A stretch of 64,000 nt of DNA from Tetrastigma voinierianum (taxonomy: Eukaryota; Streptophyta; Magnoliopsida; Vitales; Vitaceae), in assembly GCA_016808115.1 (NCBI GenBank), contig JAEQBH010004551.1, positions 62,001-126,000 on the forward strand. The letters are read 5' to 3'. Both the position numbers and the translations under genes were made by a program. This document shows, piece by piece, positions 22,574 through 33,900 of this stretch. Below the pieces are notes generated by a model, which saw only the letters and a program-made list of their open reading frames with translations, ran no database searches and was not told where the DNA came from. Position 1 is the first letter of the stretch. Each line of letters opens with the position of its first letter.

Positions 22574-23990
22574 TTAACACCCATATGAGCGCAGCTCATG
22601 AAAGACCTTGGGTGGCACTCCCTTAGTAAGCGGATCTGTAATCATGGAGTTTGTCCCAATGTGTTGAATAGACAACTGTCCACTCTGAACTCTCTCCTTA
22701 ACAATCAAGAACTTGATGTCAATATGCTTTGACTTTGCCGAGCTCTTGTTGTTATTGGAATATAGTATTGCCGAGTTATTGTCACAAAATATCTTAAGTG
22801 GTCTGTCAATAGTGTCCACAATGCGCAACCTGACAAAAATTTCAGCCCATATCCCATGGTCGATTTCAAACATATGAACTCACGCTTATATGAGTTAAGC
22901 TAAGTGAGTGTCTGCTTAGCACTCTTCCAAGAAATAGCTCCTCCAGCAAGCATGTAGATATAGCTCGAAGTGGATCTTCTACTATCTTGACATCCGACAA
23001 AATCGAAATTAGAATAGCCAATGATCTCCAACTGATCCGATTTTCTGTATGTGAGCATAAAATCTTTTGTTCTCTGTAAATACCGCATGACCCGTTTGGT
23101 CGCCTCCAATAATCCAACCCTGTTACTTAAGTATCTCCCTAGCATTCCAACAATGTACGCAATATCCGGACGCGTATAAACCTGAGCATACATCAAACTC
23201 CCTACAGCCGAGGCATAAGGAATCTTTTGCATTTCTTTAGTTTCTAAGTCATTCTTAGGACATTGATATAAATTGAACTTATCTCCCTTAGACACAGGGG
23301 TGTCACCTGGTTTACAATCCTGCATACCAAACCTTTTAAGTACCTTATCGATATAGCTCTTTTGTGATAATCTAAGAATACCTTGAGAGAGATCTTGATA
23401 TATTTGAATTCCCAAAACAAAAGAGGTGTCACCAAGATCTTTCATTTCAAATTGCTTTGATAGAAATCTCTTGGTTTCATGCAATAAGCTTATATCATTT
23501 GTGGCTAGCAGTATGTCATCAACATATAAAACCAGAAAAATGTACTTACTCCTACTAAACTTGTGGTATATACAATCATCCGCTAAGTTCATCTCAAAAC
23601 CGAACGAGTTGACAACTTGGTGAAATTTGTAATACCATTGACGAGATGCTTGCTTGAGTCCATAGATGGATTTCTTTAGTTTGCAAACCATTTTCTTTGC
23701 ATCTCCCGACAAAAAGTTTTTTGGCTGCACCATATAAATTGTCTCATCAATGTCACCATTGAGAAACGTCGTCTTAACATCCATATGATGTAACTCAAGA
23801 TTAAAATGTGCCACTAATGCCATTATTATCCCGAAAGAGTCTTTCGAAGAAACTCGAGAGAGTCTCTTTATAATCGATGCCTTCTTTTTTGCGACAAGAC
23901 GAGCCTTGTACCTTTCTACATTGCCTTTTGAATCCTTCTTGGTTTTAAATATCCATTTACAACCAATGGGTTTCGCACCTTCAAGGAATG
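22574..23990 (-). pseudogene. copia-A reverse transcriptase and RNase H
   Basis: The longest open stretch of the element is 22900-23823 on the minus strand, 307 residues. It starts MALVAHFNLELHHMDVKTTF (catalytic Asp in MDVK), then KLKKSIYGLKQASRQWYYKF, the YVDD box in FLVLYVDDILLA (near residue 100), then KDLGDTSFVLGIQI and YTRPDIAYIVGMLGRYLS, and ends in RNase H with STSSYIYMLAGGAISWKSAK. A stop interrupts the KQ..VA..S..E region. RNase H resumes in another frame at 22873-22574 with PLKIFCDNNSAI, KHIDIKFLIVKERVQSGQLS and DPLTKGVPPKVFHELRSYGC. An intact RT block in a broken element suggests moderate age. Confidence 0.93.
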
Positions 23991-23999
23991 GTACAAGGT

Positions 24000-25865
24000 C
24001 CTAAACATCATCATTCTTCACATGGACTTTATCTCTTCATTCATGGCATCAATCCACTTCTTTGAGAGTTAGAACTTTCATCAATCTGATGGAAGTTGAT
24101 TGGATCATCTTCAACCACACCAATGTCAACCTCATGTTCTTGGAGAAATACAACATAATCATCCGAAATTGTGCTTCTCCTCTCTCTAGTGGATCGCCTT
24201 AATGGCATAAGTTCTTGAGGTTGTAGATTTTGTTCTTCTGGAGCAATTTGTTGAACTTGAGCAGGAGGATCTACAACATTGTCTTGATCTGGAATTGCTT
24301 CTTGAACAATATCAAGAATAGAAGCCTGAACCTGATCATTGTCAAAAGAAATTAGAGGAATTTCAACATGTTCCTCTTCAAAGACAAAGTCCTTAATCTT
24401 TTCTCCTCCCCACAAACTCAACATCCTTAATGAACAGGGCATTTCCCGTCTCAAAAATGGCCTTAGTAGTGGGATCATAAAACTTGTAACCCCTGGATCT
24501 TTCAGAATATCCAATAAAGTAACAACTGATAGTTCTCAGTCCGGGCCATTTAGCCTAAGGCCGCAGGCCTTCTCGACATCCCTAAATGCAATGTTTTCAA
24601 ACTAGGCCTTTGCCCGTCCAAATCTCATAAGGGGTTTTATCAATTGCTTTAGTTGGAACTCTGTTGAGTATATACACTGCTGTCTTTAATGCTTTACCCT
24701 AGAGTGATGTTGGTAAGGTAGAATGACTGATCATACTCCTCACCATATCCTTAAGCGTTATGTTTCGTCTTTCAGCAACACCATTCATGCTAGGCGTACC
24801 TGGCATAGTGTACTGTAGGACGATACCACATTCCTCTAGGAATTTAGAAAACGGTCCAAGACGTTGTTCACCTGATCCGTCATATTAGCCATAGTACTCG
24901 CCACCACTGTTAGACCTGGCGCTTTTAATCCTTTTGTTGAGTTGATTCTCAACTTCAGCCTTATAGTTTTTGAACACATTCAAAGACTGTGATTTGTCAT
25001 GAATTAGATAAAGGTAGCCATATCGAGAGAAATCGTCTATGAACATTATAAAATATGTTTGACCATTCCAAGAAGCCGTAGGGAATGGCCCACAAATATC
25101 CGTATGTATAAGTTCTAAGACATCTGAAGCCCTATTAGCATCCAATCTCCTAACGTTTGTTTATTTCCCCTTAATACAATTAACACAAGTGTCAAAATCC
25201 ATAAAATCAAGGGGACTAGAATCGCATCAGACACAAGTCTCTAATTCTCCTTTGGAGATGTGACCTAATCTCTTATGCTATAATGAGTGCACTCTCATCG
25301 TTAATTTACGCTTTATACCTATCGACTTACATGCAATGATTCATCGAATGAAGCAATAGTGTCAAGCAAATATGGGACATCAGAATCGCACAAAGAACCA
25401 GAACCAACCAAATTTGAATTTTGATAAAGAATGATTTTCCATTTCAATGAACAACAATAACCTCAGATGTGTCCAAACAGAATTAAACCAAATTCTCGGG
25501 CCTAAGAGATGATACAACATGAGTCTCAATCAAATCCAAATAAAATTCAGTTCTTAACAATAATCTAAAAGTCCTAATTGCCTCAACTTCCATCGGATTG
25601 TCATCATCAACATAGATGTATCTTTCATCACTAGTTTTCGGCAACTCAGGCAACCTTGCATAGACACACTAGTGTGAGTTGTTGCAGCCAAATCTAACGA
25701 CCATGTGTGTCTAGGTACCGAAGTCAAATTATCCTTAGAACAAACCAAACTAAGAAGCATACCTTTCTTTGCACGCCATGCGTGATAATTAGTGCAATGT
25801 TTCTTTACATGACCTTTAGATCCACAAAAAAGTAAATGTACCATTCGAATTTCACTTTTATGTTT
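24000..25865 (-). pseudogene. copia-A gag knuckle, protease and integrase
   Basis: At 25844-25780 CGSKGHVKKHC follows LLF, the end of a CCHC knuckle whose first Cys is shared with FC. The protease site near 25705-25675 reads WSLDLAATTHTS where the family has a D-S-G-A motif, so Ser and Gly have changed. Integrase at 25145-24885 has LIHTDICGPF with its first Asp, FIMFIDDFSRYGYLYL, and RSNSGGEYYG, where the usual second catalytic Asp is Asn. The linker at 24514-24041 includes LRRSTRERRSTISDDYVVFL, typical of the copia integrase-RT junction. Stops separate the parts. The 5' part of gag is at 38690-39310, across gypsy-2. Confidence 0.88.
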
Positions 25866-25870
25866 CTTTC

Positions 25871-26570
25871 AGGGTTCCCGAATCCAAGAAATTTTCGAGT
25901 TTCTCACTGCTTTTCTGGCTGCACTCTGGGGCCGGATCAGCTCCCAGTCGCCGGGCCGGTCCCGGGCCGGGCCGAATCGCGTATAACTTGCAACCTGCAC
26001 AAAAAGGATGGTCCGACGAGAGTGCGCTTGCCAGCTCTCCGATGCCTAAGTCAATTTCTTTCTTATTGAAAGGAAAGAATTCAAATCATGGCGGATTTAT
26101 GATCGCTGCACTGTGGTAGAATGGGCTGGGTATTTATGGGAGAAATTGTGGTTACTTTCTTGTTAGACAAAGGATACGATAATATCTCTCTCATTAGGTG
26201 AGGGAGCTTCCTTTCCCTTATCATGGATCGATCAAGGGATACTGGAGGAGCCGTGATCATAAGACTCTTCTTCCTAACTGCGGCTGGATCAAGTGAAGAC
26301 TGGTGTTTTCCTTTGCATGAGTTTCGTCGCCCTCAGACGCTTTTGATTATTTGGCGGGGTGGTCTCAACTCTGGGCCCAAGCCTATGTACTTTGGCATGG
26401 GTAGGATCTTATCATGGGCCGAGCTTCTTGGTTGGGTCTATGCCCCAACTCCCCTCATAAGGCGGGAGGTCCTTCGCGCTCTAGGCCAAGGCCTCGTCGG
26501 CGCTCCGGGCTCGCGCCCAGCTACGCCCGGGCTTGCGCCAGGGCCTGCACATATTGTTTTCACCCCATTA
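25871..26570 (-). repeat. gypsy-2 3' LTR, with a divergent U5 end
   Basis: From about 26003 to 26570 it aligns with the 38068-38689 LTR (shared GTTTCTTTCTTATTGAAAGG and GCCTAAGT blocks). The outer 130 bp (25871-26003) does not match well and begins AGGGTTCCCG instead of TGATGGTGC. It also holds a GGCCGGTCCCGGGCCGGGCC run. Confidence 0.8.
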
Positions 26571-26699
26571 GTAGCCCCCACTTGGTTGAAACAATAAGCT
26601 TAAGCGAGGGTCGGGCTTGTTTCGATCTAAGCATTCGCCAATTTTACCGCACTCTGTACTCTTGGTCAAGCAAGCTTAAGCGAGGGTCGGTTTGTTTCG

Positions 26700-29480
26700 G
26701 ACTCCGCTACATTCCACATGGCTATCCGGGGATGGTTTGATATGGGCTTTGTCACCGTTAAAAGTCTTGTGATAATGATGGTGTTCTTTCGGTTTTCGCG
26801 CCCGTTTCGACTGTTGCTTCTCATACCTTTAGAAACATTCTTTGTATCGCCCTTTTCTACTTCTTCTGCAGGTTTGGAAGCGTCTTTGATCAATGCTTAG
26901 AACTGATGGTGGTGCTTTCTGTCGCCCTATCTCTCTAGGGGCCGTTTTCCTCACTTTCCTTCTTAGTTCGGTGCGCCTTTCTTCTTCTTCTCTCGTTTTT
27001 CTTTCCAAGTTTTGAATTTAGGGCGTGTTGGGTTGGTGTCTCGCCTCTCTCGTCATTTTGTTCTCCGTTGCTTAATCATGTGTGCTTCTTTTGGGTCTTC
27101 TCGTTCTGTCGGCTTGCTTTCATGGGAAGGCGGGTGAGTACAGTCGGCAGCGACTGTGGGCTCAGTAATCTCTTCTTTGTGGTTGTCGAGGTCCTTCCGG
27201 TGGGTTATCTTCTCCTACATGAGGACGAGGGCGAGAGGAGAAGATTAGCGATAAATAGGTATCATTGTGGCTCAGAGATACGGGGTTGTCGTGAGTGCGC
27301 GGATCTTAGTGGGCCCCTGGGGTTGAGCCTTCATTTGCTAAAACTTTCGCTACCCGTTATGGACCTCCTTTCGGTGTCCGAATCTGGTGTCCTGATCTTC
27401 TTACATCTTATGTTGTTCCTGTTCCCAAGATGGCCTGCTTCTTTGAGGCGGCCTTTTAGAACGACCTCCGTTTCCCCTTACACCATTTCATAAAAAACGG
27501 CCTATAGCATTTCAATGTATGCCGTCCCAACTCTCTCCTAATTTTTGGGGCGTCTTGGTCGGTCTTCTAGTTTTTCGGGGATAAGGGCCTCGGGTCCTAG
27601 TATAAACTCTCTTTCTTTGGTTCGTTCGTGAGAGGAACGGAGAGGCTTCTTGTATATTCGAGTGGGCGGCTGCGGACTATCATTCAGAGCCTCCCTCTTC
27701 CCATAAGCATTGGAAAGAGAGTTATTTCTTTATCGGGGGGGTGGAAGGCATTGGGGGAATCCTGACCTTGGAGTCAAGGCGATACGTTGGGGATTAGACG
27801 GTATGGGCGCCCGCGAGAACGTGAGTTTTACGTACATCTTGGTAAGATTGACTTTTTAGGAATTAAATTACCGTGTTCTTGACTTTGCTTTGGTTGCATT
27901 GCCTTTAGGTATCCGTCTTGACCTCTAAGGATAGGAAGTAAGCGTCGGAGTTGAGCAGAAGTGTGGAGTCCCTCGGGCGTATTTTGGTTGTCGAGGTCGG
28001 ACACTCCCGACTCTTTTGGTGTGAGTCATTCTTGTTCCCCTTGTTCGACATCTCCTCCACCTCCTGCTATGGAAACTTCTTCTTGGAGCCTCTTTGTTCT
28101 GCAGGCCGGCACAAGGGAGGAGCCGTGTCAGGAGTCGAGTTCTTGTGACGAGAGAGGAGGAATGTAAAGCGCAAGGCAGGATCCTCACGAGGCAGAGCTA
28201 TTTTGGCTCGAGAATCAAGGTCTTGAAGCTAGGAGTATTTGATCCCCGCTCGCGCTCTCAAGTTAAGGTGAAGGGGCAGGCATTGTTCTCTTTGACCGGG
28301 GTGTCCGAGGTGGTAGGTGAGCAGCGTCGCTCGTCCTCTGCTACGGGGTTTAAGGGTTCTTCGAGAAAGGCTATCGAGCCTCCCCTAAAAGTCCTTCCTA
28401 TCTCTGTCTAGAGCCCTTCGATGCAAAACGCCTCGCCTCTCCTTCCGACACAAGGGTGATGTGGGCGGTGATCGCTTTGAAGCTGAGGGGGGTGAGGACT
28501 CGCTACTCGCCAATGTGGAGCTCGCCGTCGGGGTTGTTTTGTCTATCATTCGGGACTCTGATCTTAAGATGGTGGAAGCCCTGTGCGTTGAGGAGGCTCT
28601 GGCCCTGTCCCTTCAGGGGAAAATCTCAGTATGTCCGAGCGCATTCTTTTATTTGTCTTGTTGTTGTGTTGATGTTATCTCCTAACTCCATCACGTTCCT
28701 TGGCAGACGGCTACTTATATAAAGGACTTGGCGAGGAGGGCCAGTTCGGCCGAGAGCTCTGCTAAGGTGGCGAGAGCATACAAAGCTAAGGTCACCTCCT
28801 TGACTTCCGAGAGGGATCGGAGTTCAGGGCTTGGATGAGCTTGGTCGATGATGTGCATTTTGGGGTATAAGTCGGGCTTGAGGCACCTCGGCCGCCAAAG
28901 GCGAGGGAGGCTGAGACGGAGAAAGAGGCCATATGGGGGCCCCTGGGTTTGTCGAGGATGGCGTGGGTGGTTAAGGAAGAGTTCAGGCTATTGGAAGAAT
29001 TGTGCACCAGGCTTAGCGGCGTTGGATCGGGCAGCCGAGAGGCTTTTGGTGAGAGCTCCTTGGAGCCACTGCCAAAGGAGTGCATTATCACGGGGTCCTC
29101 CCGGAGGCGGGGAGGCTATTACCAGCGGAGGATGGAGTAATAGAGCAGGGACGGGCTGCCTTATCGTGGGCCTCGGATGGCTTCTTTTTGACATAAAGCC
29201 ACCAAGGCTTTTAAGGTTTGGACTTCAATCTCAAGTTCCGATGAAGAGGAGAATTTTGAGAATCCGTCTCTAAGGAAGTGGCAGATCTTGATGTGCTACG
29301 ATACTCATTTCAGTTCCTATCATACTTGAAGAAAATTTCGAGGATTCTTGTCGGTGACTCTGCCCCTTGCGTCTTTGGGAGCCATGCCTGGTCGCCCACG
29401 ACTTGGGAGGCTGCTGTGAGGCTGCTCATAGCTCTACCCTCGACATTTAGGCCCTTTGTCTTTGCTTATTTTGGCTAATT
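26700..29480 (+). pseudogene. gypsy-2 antisense ORF (Tat-type 3' ORF), function unknown
   Basis: It is on the plus strand because gypsy-2 lies on the minus strand. Its order matches the gypsy-1 copy: a serine/arginine-rich start, then near 27510-27600 LSPNFWGVLVG-like coding in another frame, a middle part with VSEVVGEQRRSSSATGFKGS near 28300, and a charged end with EEFRLLEELCTRLSGVGSGS near 28970 and FKALDFNLKFR-like sequence near 29210. The last open segment ends near 29478. Stops and shifts break it throughout. Shared position and content in both gypsy copies argue for a real element gene, of unknown role. Confidence 0.65.
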
Positions 29481-29563
29481 TTGAGTTTTAAACTTTGGAC
29501 ATTTATGCTTGTCTCAGTTTTGTCGATTAATGGTCCTCCAGTCTTTACACCTCTTTGGCTTTC

Positions 29564-29566
<3 letters not shown>

Positions 29567-29594
<28 letters not shown>
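29567..29594. repeat. T28 homopolymer
   Basis: An uninterrupted T-run between the antisense ORF and the short repeats of gypsy-2. Confidence 0.9.
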
Positions 29595-29744
29595 GTGACC
29601 TATGTTGAGAGGTTTCCTAGTTATCCAATCTTTAATGGCCGGGCTTTCGCGGGCTATACGTGTATGATTAGGCTGAACCACTATGCTTTCCGTCAAGGCG
29701 GTACTTGGCTCCTTGACTCTTGGGCACCTGAAATTTGTCGGGTT

Positions 29745-30100
29745 CTTTAAGGACCGAGCTGCATGGCCCCTTTGAGACTGAGCTACAAGGCTCTTTTGAA
29801 ACTAAGCTACATGGCTCTTTTGAAACTGCGCTACATGGCTCCTTGGCTATTGGGCCTTCTAGGCTGTAAGGTTCTTTAAGAGTCGAGTGCGCTCTAGCCC
29901 TTTGGGGCGAGGCTCTGAGCTCTTTTGAAGCCAGGCTACATGGTTCTTTTGAAAGCCCAGGCTACATGCTCCTTGGCCTCACGGAGCCTTACGGGCATGG
30001 TTCCTTGGCCCCTCTTGGGCCTTACAGGCTGTCGGATTCTTTAAGAATCGGGGCTGCATGGCCTTGAGAAGCGGCTCTGAGAACCTTTTGAAGTGTCTCG
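29745..30100 (-). repeat. GAGC...GCTC tandem repeats of gypsy-2
   Basis: About eight units like GAAACTAAGCTACATGGCTC on the plus strand are the inverse of the gypsy-1 array at 15810-16345, in the same place relative to pol and the antisense ORF. Confidence 0.75.
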
Positions 30101-30119
30101 GCTCACAGTTTGAGCAACG

Positions 30120-30850
30120 CGACCTTTTCAAATCTGCTCTAGGGAAGGTGCACATGGTTTTAATGCGGATCTATGGAGCGCGTGCGGTTTTAATGCAAAC
30201 CTATGGAGAATCGGAACAGATTGCATGACTTTCCAAACGCCCAGGTTCCTTTATAAATAATTGCCTCTCTTCGATGATCTGTGTCATACTCTGCTCCCGA
30301 TCTTCTACTTCTCTTCGACAGTGTTGGAGTTCATACATGATGAAGCTTCAGGGTTTGATCGTCACTGCACATAGTTCGTCTGGTGATCGCAGGCCGACGT
30401 TCGGTTTCGACGTTCTGTTGTTTGTAGGAGTTGTGTTTTTCCCTAGTTCCTCTCCTGTGGGAGTTGTGTTGTTCCCTAGTCCCACCCATTGATGGAATTG
30501 GACTGGGGAACATATTTGGAGGGGGCGGTACGCTTCAGAGGGAATATTTTTAAGTCCTTCTTCCTCCATTATACCTTTCCTTCCCTCTTTTCTCCTTCTC
30601 ATTTCTTTTCTCTTTCTCCTTCTTCTTCTCCTTCATTTTCTCTTTTTCCTTCCCTTTCCTTTTCTCTTTCTCTTTCCCTTTCTTGTGGTTTTTGCCTTGA
30701 CTGGGGTTGGCCAATCGTGATCTTTTGGGATGTAGAGAACGGTTGATGTAGAGAAAGGCTTTACTGATTGTAATTTTCTGAGATATTTGAAATAAAAGTA
30801 TGACCTTTTGGAAGCGTGTGTATTTGTCTGATGTTTGTTTTCTTTCTTTT
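30120..30850 (+). other. Promoter-like module present only in gypsy-2
   Basis: This stretch has no counterpart between pol and the repeats of gypsy-1, where only about 40 bp separate them. On the plus strand it has a direct repeat of GGTTTTAATGC...CTATGGAG (30156-30207), TATAAATA (about 30251-30258), a pyrimidine-rich run (30560-30690) and AATAAA near 30790. It could be a solo LTR, an insertion or an ancestral part lost from gypsy-1. I found no clear ends. Confidence 0.4.
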
Positions 30851-30952
30851 TTATGAACGATCTGCGAGAATATTATTTAGGCTGAGAATGAACTCAAAGA
30901 ATGTTATTATAGTAAAAATGTGAATTTCTTATTAAAAGCTACAATCCGAGGT

Positions 30953-33900
30953 CTATTGGTAGGTCGCACAGGAGTGTTCGGTGTTCGAGAATGTGAGAGG
31001 TTTTTCCTATTCCATTTGAAGAGTTCGTAGTTAGCGGGTGATTTGCTCGCGATACCACATAGGGTCCTTCAGGTTTATTTCTTCCCATGTGTGGGATCTT
31101 TCCTTGCTAGCGGGGCTTCTGCAGAACTAAAGGTCGCCCAGGGCTTAAAACTCTGGGCACGACCCTCAGGTCGTAATATTTCTTGTCTTTGCGATAATTC
31201 CACTCAATCGCTTAAAACACCTCTCATGTTTTTCTTCTAGAGTCGAGTTTAGGCGAAGAATCTCCTCGTTGTGTTCGACACTTGCAAACTCAACCCTTGG
31301 TGACTTTATCCTACCCTCGGCCCGGTCTTCACGCCAGTAGCTAGAGATATATGCTAAGTAGCAGGGTTTCTTGAGTTCTTGATTTGCGGCGTGGTTATAT
31401 GCCCATGGCACACCGAGGAGGTATTCTACCCATTTTCCTTTTAAACTTTCTAGTTTAGTCTTTAATGTTGTCTTGAGGGTCCTTAGTGACACTTTGTATG
31501 CGTTGGACTCACGAATGAAATTTGGGGATGAGTAGTAATTCTTGATGCGAGCTTGGGTAGAAATCTACGGAACTTAGGATTGTCGGTATTTCCCATTATC
31601 GGATACGGGACTCTGGGGTTAGGACACATAGAATTATGGAACTCTAAACAAAGTTACATACCTTAACCGAGTGATCGTTGCTACTTGGCTCGGCCTCAGA
31701 CCCACTTGGTGAATTAATCCACTCTATGACCAGTAAACTTGCATTGGCCCTTCCCGATGGCGGGGCCGATGTCTAAAGTCCCCAGTTGAAAGGCGGGAAG
31801 CGTGTTTGGTCGATGACTCGGAAGGGAGGTGAGAGATCTGGGCATGCTTTTGACAGGTCTTGCATTTTTTAACCAGCTCCGTGGCGTCCTTTAGCATTGT
31901 AGGCTAGTAATACCCCTGTCTCAGGGTCTTCTTTCATGAGTTAAGCCCCAATATGGTTGCCACAGATCTTAGCCATTACACTTCTCTGAGCACATAGTTG
32001 ACATCTTCTTTTCCCTGCATTTGGGATGGAGTAGAGAAGCCTTGTTTATAAGGGTCCCCGAGCAAATGGTGAACCTAGCCGACCTGTCTGAGCTTGGGGC
32101 CTCCTTTGGATAAACCCCATTCTGTCACCAAATAGTCCTAGATGGGGTCCATTTAGCTAACCGGTTGGCCTCTGGGGACACTTCTTCATCGTCGGCGTTC
32201 ACCAAGGGTTAAGGAGGGTGCTTTCGGCCGGTGACAAATCTGTCTAGATCCTCCTGTGATGTTGTTGCTAGCTTTGCCAGGGCATCTGCCTGCGTATTCT
32301 TTGCCCTTGGGACATTCCTGACCTGAAACCGTATAAACTTTTTAAGCAGTTCTCTTACCTTTTTGAGGTAAAGGATCATTTTTTCACCCTTGGCTTCGTA
32401 GGAGTCCTTTATTTGTTTCATTACCAATTGGCAATCACTGCATATCTGATTCGTGCCACAGTAGGTTGAGCTAAAATCAACAAAATTTATATACACCTAA
32501 GTTCCTACTCTTGCTAGTAATCCAAAGCTCTTCTTGATATAGTGGTCTAAGTCGAACACGGGGATGGGTTTCATCTAAAAATAGTTGCATAAGTGCACGA
32601 AGATAAGGCTTTCTATTTGGACTCTTTGGATGTGTGTTTCAAGCGATTAGAATGGTTTGAAAAGCGAGAATTGTAAGCGAAAGTAAAAGGTGAAAAAGTT
32701 AACTTTAAAGGAAGAATTAGGTCACTAACTTGGCAGGATTAGGGCAAACAAATAATCTCGGGTTTTATCCTCGCGTTATGACATGCAACCTATAGTCCAT
32801 GGCATAGCAGGATCTATGTTAACTAGCAAACCTCACCCATGAAGCAACTCCTATTTGAGTCAATACAGGTATCGATTATGGCCCCTTTCTTTATTTGGAA
32901 ACCACAACATTCAATATCATCTCGGAGGCTCGTAAAGACCATCTAAAGAACAACAGTACATCTATCACTAATTATGCACTGTATTCTAAAGCATGGAGAG
33001 TATTGGCCAAATCAATAACATTAAATGCTATGCAACACTAAACCCAACATATAAATATCATTTTTAAGGAAGCTCGTAAAGATAATCTAAGAATCAGTAC
33101 CTCTCTCCTTGAATATACTGCTTTGGATCTAAAGCATGGAAGTATTTGGCCACATTAATGACATTCAATGTTATGCAACCTTGTTTGAGAATATAAGGGC
33201 CATAAATACACTACTGTAGCTTTTGATGAGACCTTGTCATGCCACATGCAACTAGCTTATTCTCTTCTGAAAGGAGGCTTAGCCAAGCATTTCTTGAGTT
33301 GTCATCGCCGAGGGGTGTTTAGCGGTAGAAAATGAAGAAAGAGAGAGAGGAAAGCAAAACCTAAATAAAAATCGAGACTTTGTTACAAAATGAAAACACA
33401 AAATATCTTCTCCTCCTCGAATTGTTCAAAAAATTGTTGCTTAGGTTACACAAAACAAGAGGGGCTTATATAGGCCACCTCAAGGCATGAAAATACCAAA
33501 AACCCTATAAAATTGGCTAAGTTATAGGACAATTAAGTAATACACCAAGTTTGGAGGCGGTTTGGCATTAATTACAAAGCATGACGAGGCATCAATTTTA
33601 TTTGAAATTTGAAGAATTTCGCTAATTAGCTAAATCAACGGGTCTAGCGAAAACAAGAATTTAAGGGTGGGCAGATTTACGCTAGCTCAGAAATTTCGCT
33701 AAGCTAAGCGGGATTCTTGTGAAGCGAAATCAATTATTTTAGCTGAGAGCCGGTGCTAGCGAAATTTGGGTGGTCTGCGAAATTGCTGGCATTTTAACCC
33801 AGGTTGCGAATTTTAGCTAAGGTTATCAAATTTCGCGATCTTAGCGAAAATTTTATAGCTGTAATTCTGCGTCTTGATCCTTAATTGCTTTCCATCCACG

